From the NCBI GenBank assembly GCA_036971615.1, contig JAYKKR010000042.1, forward strand, positions 186,001-250,000: a DNA stretch of 64,000 bases, written 5' to 3'. The notes under the pieces are model-generated. The model was not told the DNA's origin. It made no database searches and saw only the letters and a program-made list of their open reading frames with translations. Positions within the stretch are counted from its first letter, which is position 1; each line of letters opens with the position of its first letter. This DNA is from Amyloporia xantha. Taxonomy: Eukaryota > Basidiomycota > Agaricomycetes > Polyporales > Adustoporiaceae. Of this stretch, positions 34,877 through 45,460 are shown in pieces. The translations under genes and the position numbers were made by a program.

Positions 34877-35104
34877 ATGTGCCAAGCGGTTTACGCGCAG
34901 CACCTTTGTGGGGCGACGACGCAGCGCAAGCACAGACATTGTGCGCAGGCTCCGTGGAAGTCGTGCGGGAACACGCAGTACAGGACTGCGTGTGGGGCTC
35001 AGGAGGCGGCGGAGTTCGTCCGCACGAACAAGTACTGCGGCAGATGCAGGAAGGCGGGGCAAGCAATCCCTGGGAGTTTGCTCGCGCCCACCTGCCGCCG
35101 TTGA
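34877..35104 (+). CDS. Small cysteine-rich protein (75 aa)
   Basis: ATG at 34877 gives MCQAVYAQHLCG and ends LLAPTCRR. Eight cysteines and two histidines occur in 75 residues, including C-x6-C-type spacing and a CGRCRKAG knuckle, which suggests a small zinc-binding fold. There is no signal peptide. A leader intron with good signals ends just upstream (about 34828-34867), which supports transcription. Similar short Cys-rich proteins of unknown role are frequent in polypore genomes, from memory. The array at 35361-36120 begins about 250 nt downstream. Confidence 0.5.
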   Translation: MCQAVYAQHLCGATTQRKHRHCAQAPWKSCGNTQYRTACGAQEAAEFVRTNKYCGRCRKAGQAIPGSLLAPTCRR

Positions 35105-35150
35105 TGGTGAGTTATCTTTGTGATTGTGAATTTGGGCGCCATTCTGATGC

Positions 35151-35174
35151 ATTATTCTAGGATACTAGAATAAT
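35151..35174. repeat. Short perfect inverted repeat
   Basis: ATTATTCTAG, four-base loop GATA, then the exact inverse complement. Possible small hairpin or transposon footprint just downstream of the Cys-rich gene. Confidence 0.6.
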
Positions 35175-35360
35175 CAGGGTTTAATGGAACGATCTATATA
35201 GGATTACGAAAACTTTAGCTATCACCAGTGATGTAGCGGCCCGCGAGTCCATGCTGGTGAAGGGCATAGAGATATCCTCAATGCGCAATTAAAAGGTGGC
35301 TTAGGGTGATGTTATAATGCTTGGCCGAGACTAATACCATTAAGTTTACATATGTACAGG

Positions 35361-36120
35361 AACCGGAAGGTCTCGCGCTCGCGGGAAGACGATCGCGCGT
35401 CGTCCGCACACTGTAGGAGGCGTACATTAGGTAAGTTCCTGTCTTCTATACCTGCCCGACGACGAGTGCGAGCGCTGATGCGCCCTCTAGGGAAGGTCTC
35501 GCGCTCGCGGGAGACGATCACGCGTCGTCAGCGCGCTGCAGGAGGTGTGCCTTAGGTAAGTTCCTGCCTTCCATACCTTCCCGATGATGAGCGCGAGCGC
35601 GGATGCGCCCCTAGAGAAGGTCCCGCGCTCGCGGGGAGACGATTGCACGTCGTCCACGCGCTGTAGGAGGTGTACATCAGGTAAGTTCCTGCCTTCTGTA
35701 CCTGCCCGACGACGAGCGCGAGCACTGATGCGCCCTCTAGGTAGGGTTTCGCAGTCACACGGAGACGCTCGGGTGCCGTCCGCGCACTGGAGGGCAGGAA
35801 GCGAAAGGTTTCCCAATCGCACGGAAACGATTGGGTGCCGGCCGTGCACTGGACGGAGCATACCTCAGGTATGTTCCATATCTTCTGTACCTTCCCGACG
35901 ATGAGCGCAGGCGCTGATACGCCCTCTAGGTATGGTTTCGCAATCGCGCGGAGATGTTCGGGCGCCGTGCGCACGCTGCAGGGAGGGCACTGCAGATGTA
36001 AGAGGCAATCGGGCGCCGTGCGCGAGCTGAATGGAGTGTACCTCAGGTATGTTCGCTATGATCTGTACCTTTGCGACGACGAGCAGGTCCGCTGATGTGC
36101 CCTCGCGGATCGTTCATCGC
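35361..36120 (+). repeat. Tandem array of exon-plus-intron-like units (about 125 bp)
   Basis: Five segments begin GTAAGTTCCTG or GTATGTTC, contain GCTGAT (branch-site-like) and end CCCTCTAG or its remnant (35431-35490, 35556-35614, 35681-35740, 35869-35929, 36047 to about 36104). They are 59-61 nt long. Between them lie 65-66-nt segments beginning GGTCTCGCGCTCGCGG and ending TTAG or TCAG. The fourth and fifth spacers are about 128 and 117 nt, as if two exon-like units were joined without the intron. Plus-strand translation gives KVSRSRE-like repeats. Whether it is transcribed is unknown. Confidence 0.8.
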
Positions 36121-36129
36121 AGTTCGTGG

Positions 36130-36668
36130 AGTTATCCCGCTGTGGAAGGTAGATAATCTGTTAAGGGTAGGATTAACCATATTGAACTTGGATGTGGATT
36201 ATCTCTGGTATAGCCCTATTAGATGTGGGATTAGCCTAGTAAAGTTGGATGTGGATAATCTCTATTAGGATGTAGGATTAGCATAGTCAACTTGGAGGTG
36301 GATAATCTCTAGTTCATTGTGGTTGGGATTTGGATTAGCTCAATAAATTCTAAAGTGGATTATCCTAGGGAGATTATCTCAAGTTCAGACTCTGTGTTCT
36401 TGGTGAGATGATCATATTATGGAGTCCATGGAGCTAGATTATCTCATGGATAATCTTGGATATTGGAGGGAGACAGACTGAGCACAATTGGGATAATCCT
36501 TGGATAATCCAACATGAGAAGATAATCTCTGGATTGAGATTAGAACTCTAGGTGACTATAGACAGGATTATCCTAGGATTAAGGAGTGTAGAGCACTCAG
36601 GTATGGGGTAGATTAGACAAAAAAGTGTACAAAGTATAGAGAAGATTATCCACTATAACTGACATCAC
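36130..36668 (-). repeat. GGATTATC/GATAATCTC repeat element, inverted relative to 16.1 kb
   Basis: Irregular repeats of GTGGATTATC and GGATTAG words fill 36130-36500. Positions 36502-36668 are nearly identical to the inverse of 16101-16266. The edge at 36668 (GTGATGTCAG inverted) abuts truncated gypsy gag sequence, which suggests that the edge is a real element end. Confidence 0.78.
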
Positions 36669-36688
36669 TGCGGGAGGAGCACCAAGCC

Positions 36689-37711
36689 TTACAGCGCGCG
36701 GCTTATGTCGAGGATCTGTTGTACTGTGAGGACTCGTTTTTCTGCGCTAACCCAGTCATCGAAGGGTTTGAGCTCGATCTTGCAGTAGATGTGCGAGGGG
36801 ATACCGCTGAGGTACTTGTCACGGAGTTCCAGCTTTCGGTAGCCGGAACAGTCCGCCAGACCCTTGAATTGAGCGGAGAATTGCGCGGCAGTTCTCGAAT
36901 TGCGCAAGTTACGAGCGCAGACTTTGGTTAGCTCGACTTGTGTGGCAGCTTCGTCGTCGATGTTACCAAAGCGAGCGGTGAAGGCATCGACGAAGGCTTT
37001 GCGAGTGGCGAAGGGAGTTTGTCCAGCCACGTAGTCGGCAAGGAACGGAGTGCCCCATTCACGAGCTTTTCCGTTGAGAAGGCTGATCGCAACCTGGACC
37101 TGGAGCTTGACGGTAGTTAGGTCCGTACTGTAGTCGAGATATTCTGAGAGTTGGGCGAGATATCGTTTACACTCTACAACGCTCTCGCTGTCGTAGCGCT
37201 GGGGAAGGAGAAGCTTCGCAATTCCTTTATCAACAGCCATTATCGGCACGACAGAGGTCGAAGGACACTGTGGGGGCGGAGGCGGTGGTGGTTGCTGCGG
37301 AGTGGTCGTATTACGCGGGGTAGGACGGGTGGATTGGCGACTGCGCAGCGCCGACGACGGGGCGGAGGTGACGGGCTGAGATACGACAGGGACTGTCAGC
37401 TGGGGTGTCGGTCGCGTAGGCTCGGACTGCGCGACTCCTCCTTGGGTTCCCGCAGGTGGATTCGCTCGCGAGACAGGGGGAGTAGGGAGATGGGGGACTC
37501 CTCCTTCTTGACTTTGGCTGCGGCTAACGCTGCCGCCAGGTCGAGGAATAGATGAGCCAGGGGTGGCAGGTCGGGAGGGGACGGGAGTGACGTGACGTGA
37601 GAGTGAAGCGTGCTCGCTCCTGGGTCCTCTGGGGTGTTGGACGCGCCGGATAGGAACAAACTGATTATTTGAGGAAGGCTCGGTGATGGAGTGTGGGGTT
37701 GATTTGGACAC
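36689..37711 (-). pseudogene. Gypsy Gag (capsid region), truncated both ends
   Basis: A Ser/Pro-rich N-terminal half (SGSSIPRPGG-like, eight-proline run) precedes a retrotransposon Gag capsid: LLLPQRYDSESVVECKRYLAQ, LQVQVAISLLNGKAREWGTP, FVDAFTARFGNIDDEAATQVEL, TAAQFSAQFKGLADCSGY, LRDKYLSGIPSHIYCKIE. No ATG is in frame at the start: a TAA lies a few codons upstream, so the natural N-terminus is in another frame. The frame ends shortly after the capsid, and the CCHC zinc knuckle expected next is missing where the GGATTATC repeat begins. Confidence 0.85.
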
Positions 37712-38191
37712 GGTTGTCGGGGGCAGTCGTACCAGTTATTTCTCTCGAAGTAACAGTCGGTTTGGTCCCTGGTGTTGAAGGAGTGAACGAGTCCGTGACA
37801 GCGGAGTTCTTCTGCCACGATGGATGGAGGAAGGGGAGGTGCGCGTACGTAAAGAAGACCGTTTGACTACGTATCTACGGCGCCTGAGAGAACCCCGAGT
37901 GGTTCGCAATTCACGTGGGACCCAGTACAGCCTTTGATTATTTCGCTGCAGGAATCTAGACCACGTGTTGGTCAACCTAACAAGAGACGCCCACTGAAGT
38001 GCAGTCTCTGAAAGCTCGTTCCACTACGAGGTGGCGATGTGTCTACGTGCGGGGGATGGCGTCACGAGCACCGAGTTCCCGACTTTGTATCCTAACGGTA
38101 ATCGAAGTATAGTAAAGGTGCGCACCACCCAACCTATGGAAAGGGATTTTGAAAATGTGAACGCCGGCGGCGATGGGGAGTTTCGACCTAG

Positions 38192-38763
38192 TGTCGCAAC
38201 TTAGAGTCAAGCGACGGGGAAGAACAAACCTATAAGGCCGAGGGCGTTTGACTGAGTCTTACCGAAGCAATGACGAGCTAGGCTCGAGTCTAAGGCTAGG
38301 GACAAGTTAAATAAAGGTAAGTACCGGTAAGTATGTACAGGTAAGCTTGGCTTACCTAGGGACAAGAGGTCGAAACTGAGGTCCCCAGGCAGAGGCGTGC
38401 TACTTATATACTACGGCCGTTCAGGGCAGGCTATCTACATGGTCTGTGCGCAAGTGGTCTGTGCGCAGCCTGAGTAAGCAGGCTATGAGTCATGTATGAT
38501 GTTGTGAGCGGAGCACGGGCGGGGCCCGGGGTCGGCCGGCACTGAGCTTAGGTAAGTGTTCAGAAAGGGAAGGCGGGACAGAGTCCGTGGGCAAGGGCAT
38601 GTGACCTGTAATGGTCGACACGTCTAAGTCTATGAACAGGGAGCTCACTGTGTTCGTGTATAGTAGAATGGCCGTTTGAATAAGAGGGGAAAATAATGAT
38701 GAGTAAAAGGAGAAAATCGTCCGTATATAGAAAGGAAGAAACACTCGATGTCAACTCGTGACA
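38192..38763 (-). repeat. 5' LTR of the minus-strand gypsy element
   Basis: Inverse of the 3671-4239 LTR with scattered differences, TG...CA termini, and a TATA box (inverse of ACTTATATACTAC near 38400). Flanks the broken gene at 38764. Confidence 0.87.
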
Positions 38764-39588
38764 GGTTCCTATACCCTCCCGGGCACGCTGCCGCCCGGCG
38801 AGTTTGTCCTGCGGAAGCAAGATGTTGTTCGAGTTCTCTTGAAGAACTGAATGTCGAGGATGAGAGCTGTACGGCGTGTCTTGATGCATCGCAGAGGGCT
38901 GCAGCGTGCCGTCGTTGGACGGGACACACTGTGGTGGCAGCAGCTGGGAGTCTTCTTGTATGGGCCGTACTGGCACGCTCGGGGGTACCGGGCGCATCTG
39001 TTCGGGTTCCACGGCTGTGGGTGTTGCGGTGTTGGTGGAGTGGGCCGGTGTCGAGGTGGAAGTGGAGGTGGTGGTGGTGGTAGTGGAAGAAGGCACTTGT
39101 AAGTGCTTGCCGCGCCGCGCATCGGGAATGACTGTGCGGGGCATCGGGCGCAAACCTCGGGCAGCCTCAGAGGTCCCCGTTGCGGGCCTGCTGAGCTGCG
39201 CAGATTCGCACATGGGAGAGGACCGCTGTTCAGCATGTCGCTTCTTGTCGTGGTCGATCTGCGCCATGACACAGTACCAGATGGTACTGACTGCCATGAG
39301 CGCGGGGTCTTCGCGCTTGAAACCATACCATTTCGCTCAGTCGTTAAACCAATCAACTTGTCTCTCGAAACCCTTGAGAGGCATCTCGATTAAATCTGAG
39401 ATTGCCCTCTCAAATGACAGAGACCTTCTCTCCCAGTGAACCCAGGAGGAAAGGTCTTGGGCTTTCCAAGCATTGCATGAAGAACTGTGAGCTTCTTCAT
39501 GTAATGGATGCAACACCTCAAGGCATTTAGCCAAGAGGACAATTCCAGCTGGCCACTTAGTGAAGTAGGCAATTGTAAATGTATGCAT
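38764..39588 (-). pseudogene. Hypothetical gene broken by the gypsy insertion
   Basis: From MHTFTIAYFTKWPAGIV (39588), or further upstream through TTWESLQR, the frame reads LLAKCLEVLHPLHEEAH, WVHWERRSLSFERAISDL, LKGFERQVDWFND, then a TGA (39337-39339), then AKWYGFKREDPALMAVSTIWY in the same frame, then a Pro/Thr-rich tail up to the LTR edge. Regular amino-acid use on both sides of the TGA suggests a Trp codon turned into a stop. Function not recognised. A splice acceptor (TTTGTCAG) precedes TTWESLQR, so more 5' exons once existed. Confidence 0.5.
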
Positions 39589-39879
39589 GCGCTGTAAACT
39601 CTCCCAGGTTGTAGAAACCTGACAAAGTCAGAGGAGCGCAAAAATGTGTAACAAATATACTTCTCTCACTCACACCTGATATGTGCTGCACCCAATCTCT
39701 ATTCCAGAGAGTGTCTACAGTATGCATACATAGGTGTTGATATGAAAGAAGTGTTAGTCTTAGAAAGGAAATAGGATAGTGGCATATGTGCTGGCACACA
39801 AACATATGTAAATATAGATGATAAGGGCATATAAGCCTAGGATAAGGGATTATAATAATATAATGGAATATAAATGAAT

Positions 39880-40035
39880 AGATATTTAACGGCACGTTAC
39901 ACTCTGGGATGCTCTCAGAGATTGTTTGTCTGAGGGAAGCCCAGGCTACTCTGAACACTCTGAGTGCTCTGAGTACCCCAGGATGCTCTAGGACATTCCT
40001 AGAGTGACCTAGCACCAAATGGGTTCTTCCTGATG
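39880..40035 (-). repeat. Terminus of a third Plavaka-type element
   Basis: Ends CTTCCTGATG at 40035. Read inward on the minus strand it gives CATCAGGAAGAACCC, then TTTGGTGCTAGGTCACTCTA and CTCAGAGCACTCAGAG, matching 22472-22600 position by position with substitutions. The other end was not found. Confidence 0.7.
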
Positions 40036-40319
40036 CTAGTTACTAGTATAACACAGCTGAAATAAGTGAGCAGTTGGGAGAGCTCATAAAAACTTTCTGA
40101 GTATTTCATTAGTAATCTTAGATAGATCACTAGTAAGAATTTGATGAGTAGAATTAGAGAAATATGAGATAGATTGATATTCAAGATGAATCTGATGAGT
40201 GCAACTAGAGATATATAAGAAGGTTCCCGATGAATTATGGAATAACTTAATGTCTTCCATAAAATAACACAATTACTTGTATGATTTGAATCTGTGTCTG
40301 AAAAGTTGTATATCAGTGA

Positions 40320-42490
40320 AGATATGCTTGATGGCAGCCTGTCTCATATCTCATCTTTTGTATCCTGTATCTCATGACTCATCACTTGTTATGACACATT
40401 TTCTAGGATGCATCCTATTCACTATCCTATGTGACATAGTATTTCTGGCAGATTAATCTGACTTGTATTATTTTAATAGTGAGCATGTTGTAATGGAGTG
40501 ATATTCCAAGATGTCCCACTCTCTCATTGGATCTCATGTTGTACAACTCAACACTCAGATCTCATGAAGCTCCACAATGCATCACTGAGATCCCATATTA
40601 TTATATGCTTTACATCTCATGTCCCAGGGCTGAAGACTTGCACTGCATAATTTTGTCTCATCTCAGGATGTGTGTCTCATATAAAAGCATCACTCATGTC
40701 TTATCTCACAGCTCCCCTCTCATATCTCACAGCTCATGTCACATGACCATGTGACACATCTTACATGGCACATTAAATGATTCACAATTCATGTCAGACA
40801 ACTTATATCTCACATTTCTCGTGGCTCACGTCTCATAACACTCATTTCTCACCTGATTGCCCAATATCTGGCATATTTCAGCTCTTATGTTTCATATCTC
40901 AGCTCATATCCCATATCTCAAAATATTGGACACATAGCTTCTGACTTGTTAGACCTTATATGACACATCTCCTGATGCATGTTCCCATCTGACATTGTAG
41001 ATCTCACATCTCACATCTCATGTCAAAAGGACAAATCTCATAACTCATATTTTATGTCTCTCGTTGTAGATCTCATGAATTGCATCTTATATCTCATCTC
41101 CAGTTTTCTCCATGTCTCATGTTCATTTTCAACTTGTGACTCAAACCTTACGTCTCATAACCCATTACTCAAACCTTACATTTCATATCCCATTACTCAT
41201 GTCTGATATCTCAGAATGCTCAATGCATCATGCAAACTCACAACTTATTCCACATGACACATCTCATGGTATGTGTTCTTATCTCATAATTCATATCTGA
41301 GTCTGCCTCATGTCTCAATTCCAGTCAGGTCTCATAATGCATATCTCACCTCTCATACTCTTTTCTCATGTTTAATATTGCAAGTCTCATATCCTTGTTC
41401 TCACACCTAACATCTCAGACTGGTTTCTATGAATCAAACCTCACATCTCAAATGAGATATTATAGCTCATATATCACATTATTTGTTGCACATCTCTTGA
41501 TGTCTTGACCAGTGTCTCATGTCTCACAGCCCATGAATCATGACCCATATCTCATTCCAGTTTGCCTCATGTCGCAAGTACAGCTAGATCTCATGATGCA
41601 TATCCTTCTTCTCATGTCCAATATCTCAGATAGGTTCTTTCAAATCACATCTCACATCTCAAATGAGATGTTATGGCTCATGGATCATATCACAAATCCT
41701 ATATCTCTTGACCATTATCTCATGTCTCATAGTGCATGGCTCATGGTCCATGTCTCATCTTAGTCTGCCTCATGCCCCAAGTCCGGTCTCATGATGCATA
41801 TCTTACATCTCCTGTCTCGTTTCTCATATCCCATGGCGCATATCTCATATCTCTTTTTTCATATCCAACATCTCAGACTGTTTCCTATAAATGATATCCC
41901 ACATCTCAATTGAGATATCATAGCTCATGGATCATATCACAAATCTCATATCTCTCCACCCACATCTCATGACTTATAACCCACAGCACAAGGCACACTT
42001 GTCACCTCTTGTCCACTTATCAAGTGAAATTGAAAACATCAAACATCCATTCTGGCTCTCAGATTTTTTGTAGTCCTTGGAGATATCTCATTTGGGTTCT
42101 GGGTTCTGGGCAAGAAGAAGCTAAGTATAGAGAAATAATATTGGTTTTTTTCTGATACAGTTGTCTGCCTTGATTTGCCTGCTTGAAGACATAGAGGAAC
42201 ATTCAAGAGAACTAGGCAAAATCAAGAGAATGCTAAGAGCACCAAACATTGCCAAGCAAGGGAATAGAAGATGATGAGTTTTCCTGACATGTTAGGTTAT
42301 ATTTGGACATAGCTATTGAAATTGAGATAAGAGCGCAAAGAGTGCCCCAACCTTAGTCAAGGTTTAGTATGTTGATATGAGATTAGAGTCATGGAGCTCA
42401 TATCTCATATCTCATAAGTCATATCCCACATCTCATTGAGAACATCTCATATCTCATATTCTGCAACTTACAAGATGATTAGTAGTAGAA
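40320..42490 (+). repeat. CTCAT-rich satellite with 210-245-bp higher-order units
   Basis: About 2.1 kb saturated with TCTCATATCTCA-type words, strongly strand-asymmetric (CTCAT far outnumbers ATGAG). A longer period is visible: the palindrome-like ATCTCAAATGAGAT or ATCTCAATTGAGAT recurs near 41447, 41660 and 41905 followed by GCTCATGGATCATATCAC. The last copies fade by 42490. No gene. Confidence 0.82.
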
Positions 42491-42613
42491 ACTGTTCATG
42501 AGCATTGGCAGGCAAGTCATAGTCACCAGAACAAAATAAGTGGGAAAGTTAGCAGCAAAAACTCGAGTAAATTTATGTAGACTTATGCCTTCGCTGGTAT
42601 TCGTGAGCCGCCC

Positions 42614-42982
42614 TCAGTCTGCCGAAAACGTTAGGGCCGTGCAGCAGCATTTCCAGGGTATATCCGTTATACGAGGTGCAATTAGACATGTTCTAACCGC
42701 GAGACGCTTGTGATAGTACGATCTCGTCGGTATAGGAGCTGTGGCATGTCTGGGATCTAAATCACCTTCATTATAGTCTTTCCAGCCACCAACGTCGCAA
42801 GGGTGTACCGGCTTACCATGCAGCAGACACATCTGAAAGTCTATGGTAGCGTTGTCCTTCTTTCCAGCACGAGAAGTACGCCGGAGGGATGGGGGGGATA
42901 CATGGCCATAGTTCAGAGCCAAGCGCCGCAGATTAGCGAAATTGTAAGAAATGAGTAGAGGATGGCACAAATTAGCCACCAT
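42614..42982 (-). pseudogene. Fragment homologous to the minus-strand ORFs at 47.5 and 51.6 kb
   Basis: The block HGKPVHPCDVGGWKDYNEGDLD matches HGQPVHPCDIGGWEDEDEGGVD at 47.5 kb, and upstream LRRTSRAGKKDNATIDFQ matches TSPPGKSDKIAIDRQ. The rest of the unit is absent here, so this is a diverged leftover of the duplicated module. Confidence 0.45.
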
Positions 42983-43736
42983 ATCGAGCGAATCGAAATA
43001 GCATTTGGTGACAAAACAGTTGGAAGATCAGGAGCTCCTTTATACAGAGTCGCAAAATCTGATACAGGCAATGCGGAGCGCAAGCTGAGCAACTAGGATT
43101 GCGGTTATCACAGGTCGCCGACTGTGCCGCCATCTTGTCGTTGAGCAGTAGCCATCGCTCACGCTCGACTGCTACAAGTTAGAGAACGGCGCAGAAAGGT
43201 GGCGCTTGGCCGCTTGAGCTCCTTGTCAATCAACCGCCCCATCCAAGCAGCGAGTTGAACATCGAGAACCGTGGCGTTAAGTTGAAGTGTCTATTATTAT
43301 TCAACTTACAGTAGCACTAGCTTCACAGATCGCAATAAGCCAAATGTACAGGAAATGCAAATTGATGAAGGAAATCTGGCAGCCGTCGTAGCACAGATCT
43401 AACCACAACTATTATCTGCCTTTATTCGTGTGTTATGCCACGGCTGCGGTGCAACATACGCACCCGTTTAGTCAAATATGTGTCACTGTGTGCTGCCGAT
43501 ACACCTGGGTTATAAAATTGGCAGTCAAAACCTGGCACTGTAGTCATGCTTAATATACATGATCCCTTCCCCGACATGACCATAAGATTACTAGATCCTT
43601 CCCGGCACGATAACAAAAACCAGACAGCAGCGAAACGCAAATGAAATTGGACTATAAGAGCAGAGACGGACGAGAGCACGACGATAGGTCAAATTGGACA
43701 ATTGAACATGCACTAATCAAGTGGTGCATTTTAGAG

Positions 43737-44363
43737 CTAAGAACAGACATTAGACCCGAACATCCCGTCGAACGAAGCTCCTTTAGACGTACCAAAATCT
43801 GAGGACAAATTGTGGCCAACGTTGCCATTCACATTGCCATCTCCACTTTCCTCGCAACCTTCAGCTTCTTCATTGTTATCCACCTCGTCATCGCTCTGTT
43901 CTTCATCGTCGCTGTCATCCTGTGTCTCTGTGGCATCACCATCGGACAGCTCCTCGTCCGAATCCGACTCCCAAACGCCTGTGTCAGGAAGTAGCTCCCC
44001 ATCCAAGGGATTGTAAGTCCCGTCATCGTACCGATACCAGTGGGCCTCCTCATTGGTGCGCAGAAGCTTCGCGAGTCTGTAGGCGTATTCTATGGGTACG
44101 ACCTGGGAGGGGTCTATCGAGCTATAGGTAGGCCGCTTGCGCCTGTCCCTGTAGTCGACGTAGATAGCGTACACAATTTCAAGATTACCGTCGACCCAAC
44201 AACTCAGAACATTGGTACAATTGCTCATCGTTGCGATATACTCGACTGCTGCGAGATACAGACGGAGGTCCGTGACGCCCTTGACGTTGGAAAGAAGGCC
44301 GTGTTTTTTGGCGAAATTAATCGCATATTCATCAGTTATAGGCCAACCAAGGACCCAAGGCAT
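43737..44363 (-). CDS. Hypothetical protein with acidic C-terminal tail (208 aa)
   Basis: Intronless frame from ATG 44363. The N-terminal 130 residues look globular (PWVLGWPITDEYAINFAKKHG, DLRLYLAAVEYI, DPSQVVPIEYAYRLAKLL, EAHWYRYDDGTYNPLDG). From about residue 133 the chain is Asp/Glu/Ser-rich, then Gly/Asn-rich. No family recognised. The start codon lies only 51 nt from the probable start of the plus-strand gene at 44415, so the two would share one very short promoter. Confidence 0.55.
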   Translation of the reverse strand: MPWVLGWPITDEYAINFAKKHGLLSNVKGVTDLRLYLAAVEYIATMSNCTNVLSCWVDGNLEIVYAIYVDYRDRRKRPTYSSIDPSQVVPIEYAYRLAKLLRTNEEAHWYRYDDGTYNPLDGELLPDTGVWESDSDEELSDGDATETQDDSDDEEQSDDEVDNNEEAEGCEESGDGNVNGNVGHNLSSDFGTSKGASFDGMFGSNVCS

Positions 44364-44414
44364 CTTTGAATGCAAGTTGTAGAAGTGAACGGTGCGTACT
44401 CGGTAGTTGATTTG

Positions 44415-45460
44415 ATGTTATCAGGCGTGGCTCTGGAGGATTTGCGCTTTATAAACAACATATCACATGATGTTGGCCACAACCAAGCGATCAATCGGAC
44501 TTCGACCTACTTCGGCTGGAAATACTTATCCCCATCAGATCTTACTTGTACTTATTACTCGAATGGTTTCCGTGGGACCTGGTCCATCCAAGATGTATTG
44601 TACTTGTTTCCAGCCACACCGTTCTTTACAGCTCCGCGATGTGGTCAGGGATGTGGCCTGGGGTTGAGGTATTTAATCAGATTGAAGTCCATCTTCGTGA
44701 TCGCTATCGACACTATGCATCTCTCTCGCTCACTGGAAGCACTCGATCTGTCTCTCCTCAAAGGGATGGATCCTGCCCATAAAGTGGAGCTCGACACTAT
44801 CCAGGCCCTGGCGGGTGACTTCGATGAGCACAACCCGTACGGCTTGGAATGTCACTTCTACATATACTGGACCCATGCATTCTATGGTTTCCTTCCTGGA
44901 GGCCCGGCAAACTTCAGAGTTGGCCCTCAGTATGCTTTATCAAAGCAGCAAACCAACAGTGACGGAGAGAATCGGAGGATGTCCAGGCTTCCTGACTTCT
45001 CTCTCTTTTTTTTAGATGGTCATCAAGGGTACCCTCATCCAATCGACACTTTTGAGCAAGTCACCACCCGAGAGGAAATGTCTCAACTTTATAAAGGTAC
45101 CCGTGTTGTTGACAAGTTCAGAGTCTTGGCTATCTGCGAGGTCAAGGGCTTGCCCAAAATCCCGGAATCGTGGCGCGGTGATGGGTTTATACATCAATTC
45201 GACATCACTTGGCGAAGGAAATTTGTTGAGGCGCAAGCAGGAGTTCGCAACCAGGCGGCGGTTTACTTTGGAGCTCAAGGAAAAAGGAATATTGTCCTGA
45301 TAGCATGTGTGGGAAATTGGTTTTGTTGGGCGGTGTGCAAGTACAACATGATCTCTCCGGTCTCCAGTAATGTCGACTCTACATACAAACCATCCCCCGA
45401 TTCCAGTTTTGAACTCGGAGTCCAAGATGCATATACCAAAATCCTGCCGAGCCGAACCCG
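44415..45460 (+). CDS. Hypothetical protein, large first exon
   Basis: Open from ATG at 44370, but MLSGVALEDLRF at 44415 is the start I prefer because the sequence before it is short and overlaps the divergent gene's leader. Blocks: HDVGHNQAINRTSTYFGWKYL, DLTCTYYSNGFRGTWSIQDVLYLFP, APRCGQGCGLGLRYLIRLK, FDEHNPYGLECHFYIYWTHAFYGFLPGG, VVDKFRVLAICEVKGLPKIPESW, NIVLIACVGNWFCWAVCKY. No known domain recognised. The exon ends at a GTAAAT donor (45461), and downstream sequence has further splice signals and a Lys/Gly-rich coding-like exon (about 45720-45838, KGKWKDKGKGKGKGK), but the phases do not join cleanly, so the 3' end is unresolved. Confidence 0.55.

Larger units (their letters stand above)
36669..38763 (-). 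mobile_element. Gypsy element, 5' LTR and gag only
   Basis: On the minus strand an LTR (38763-38192) is followed by leader sequence and a Gag frame that stops at 36689, right before the GGATTATC repeat. Pol is absent. The LTR is homologous to that at 3671-4239, so both pieces belong to one family. Confidence 0.85.
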
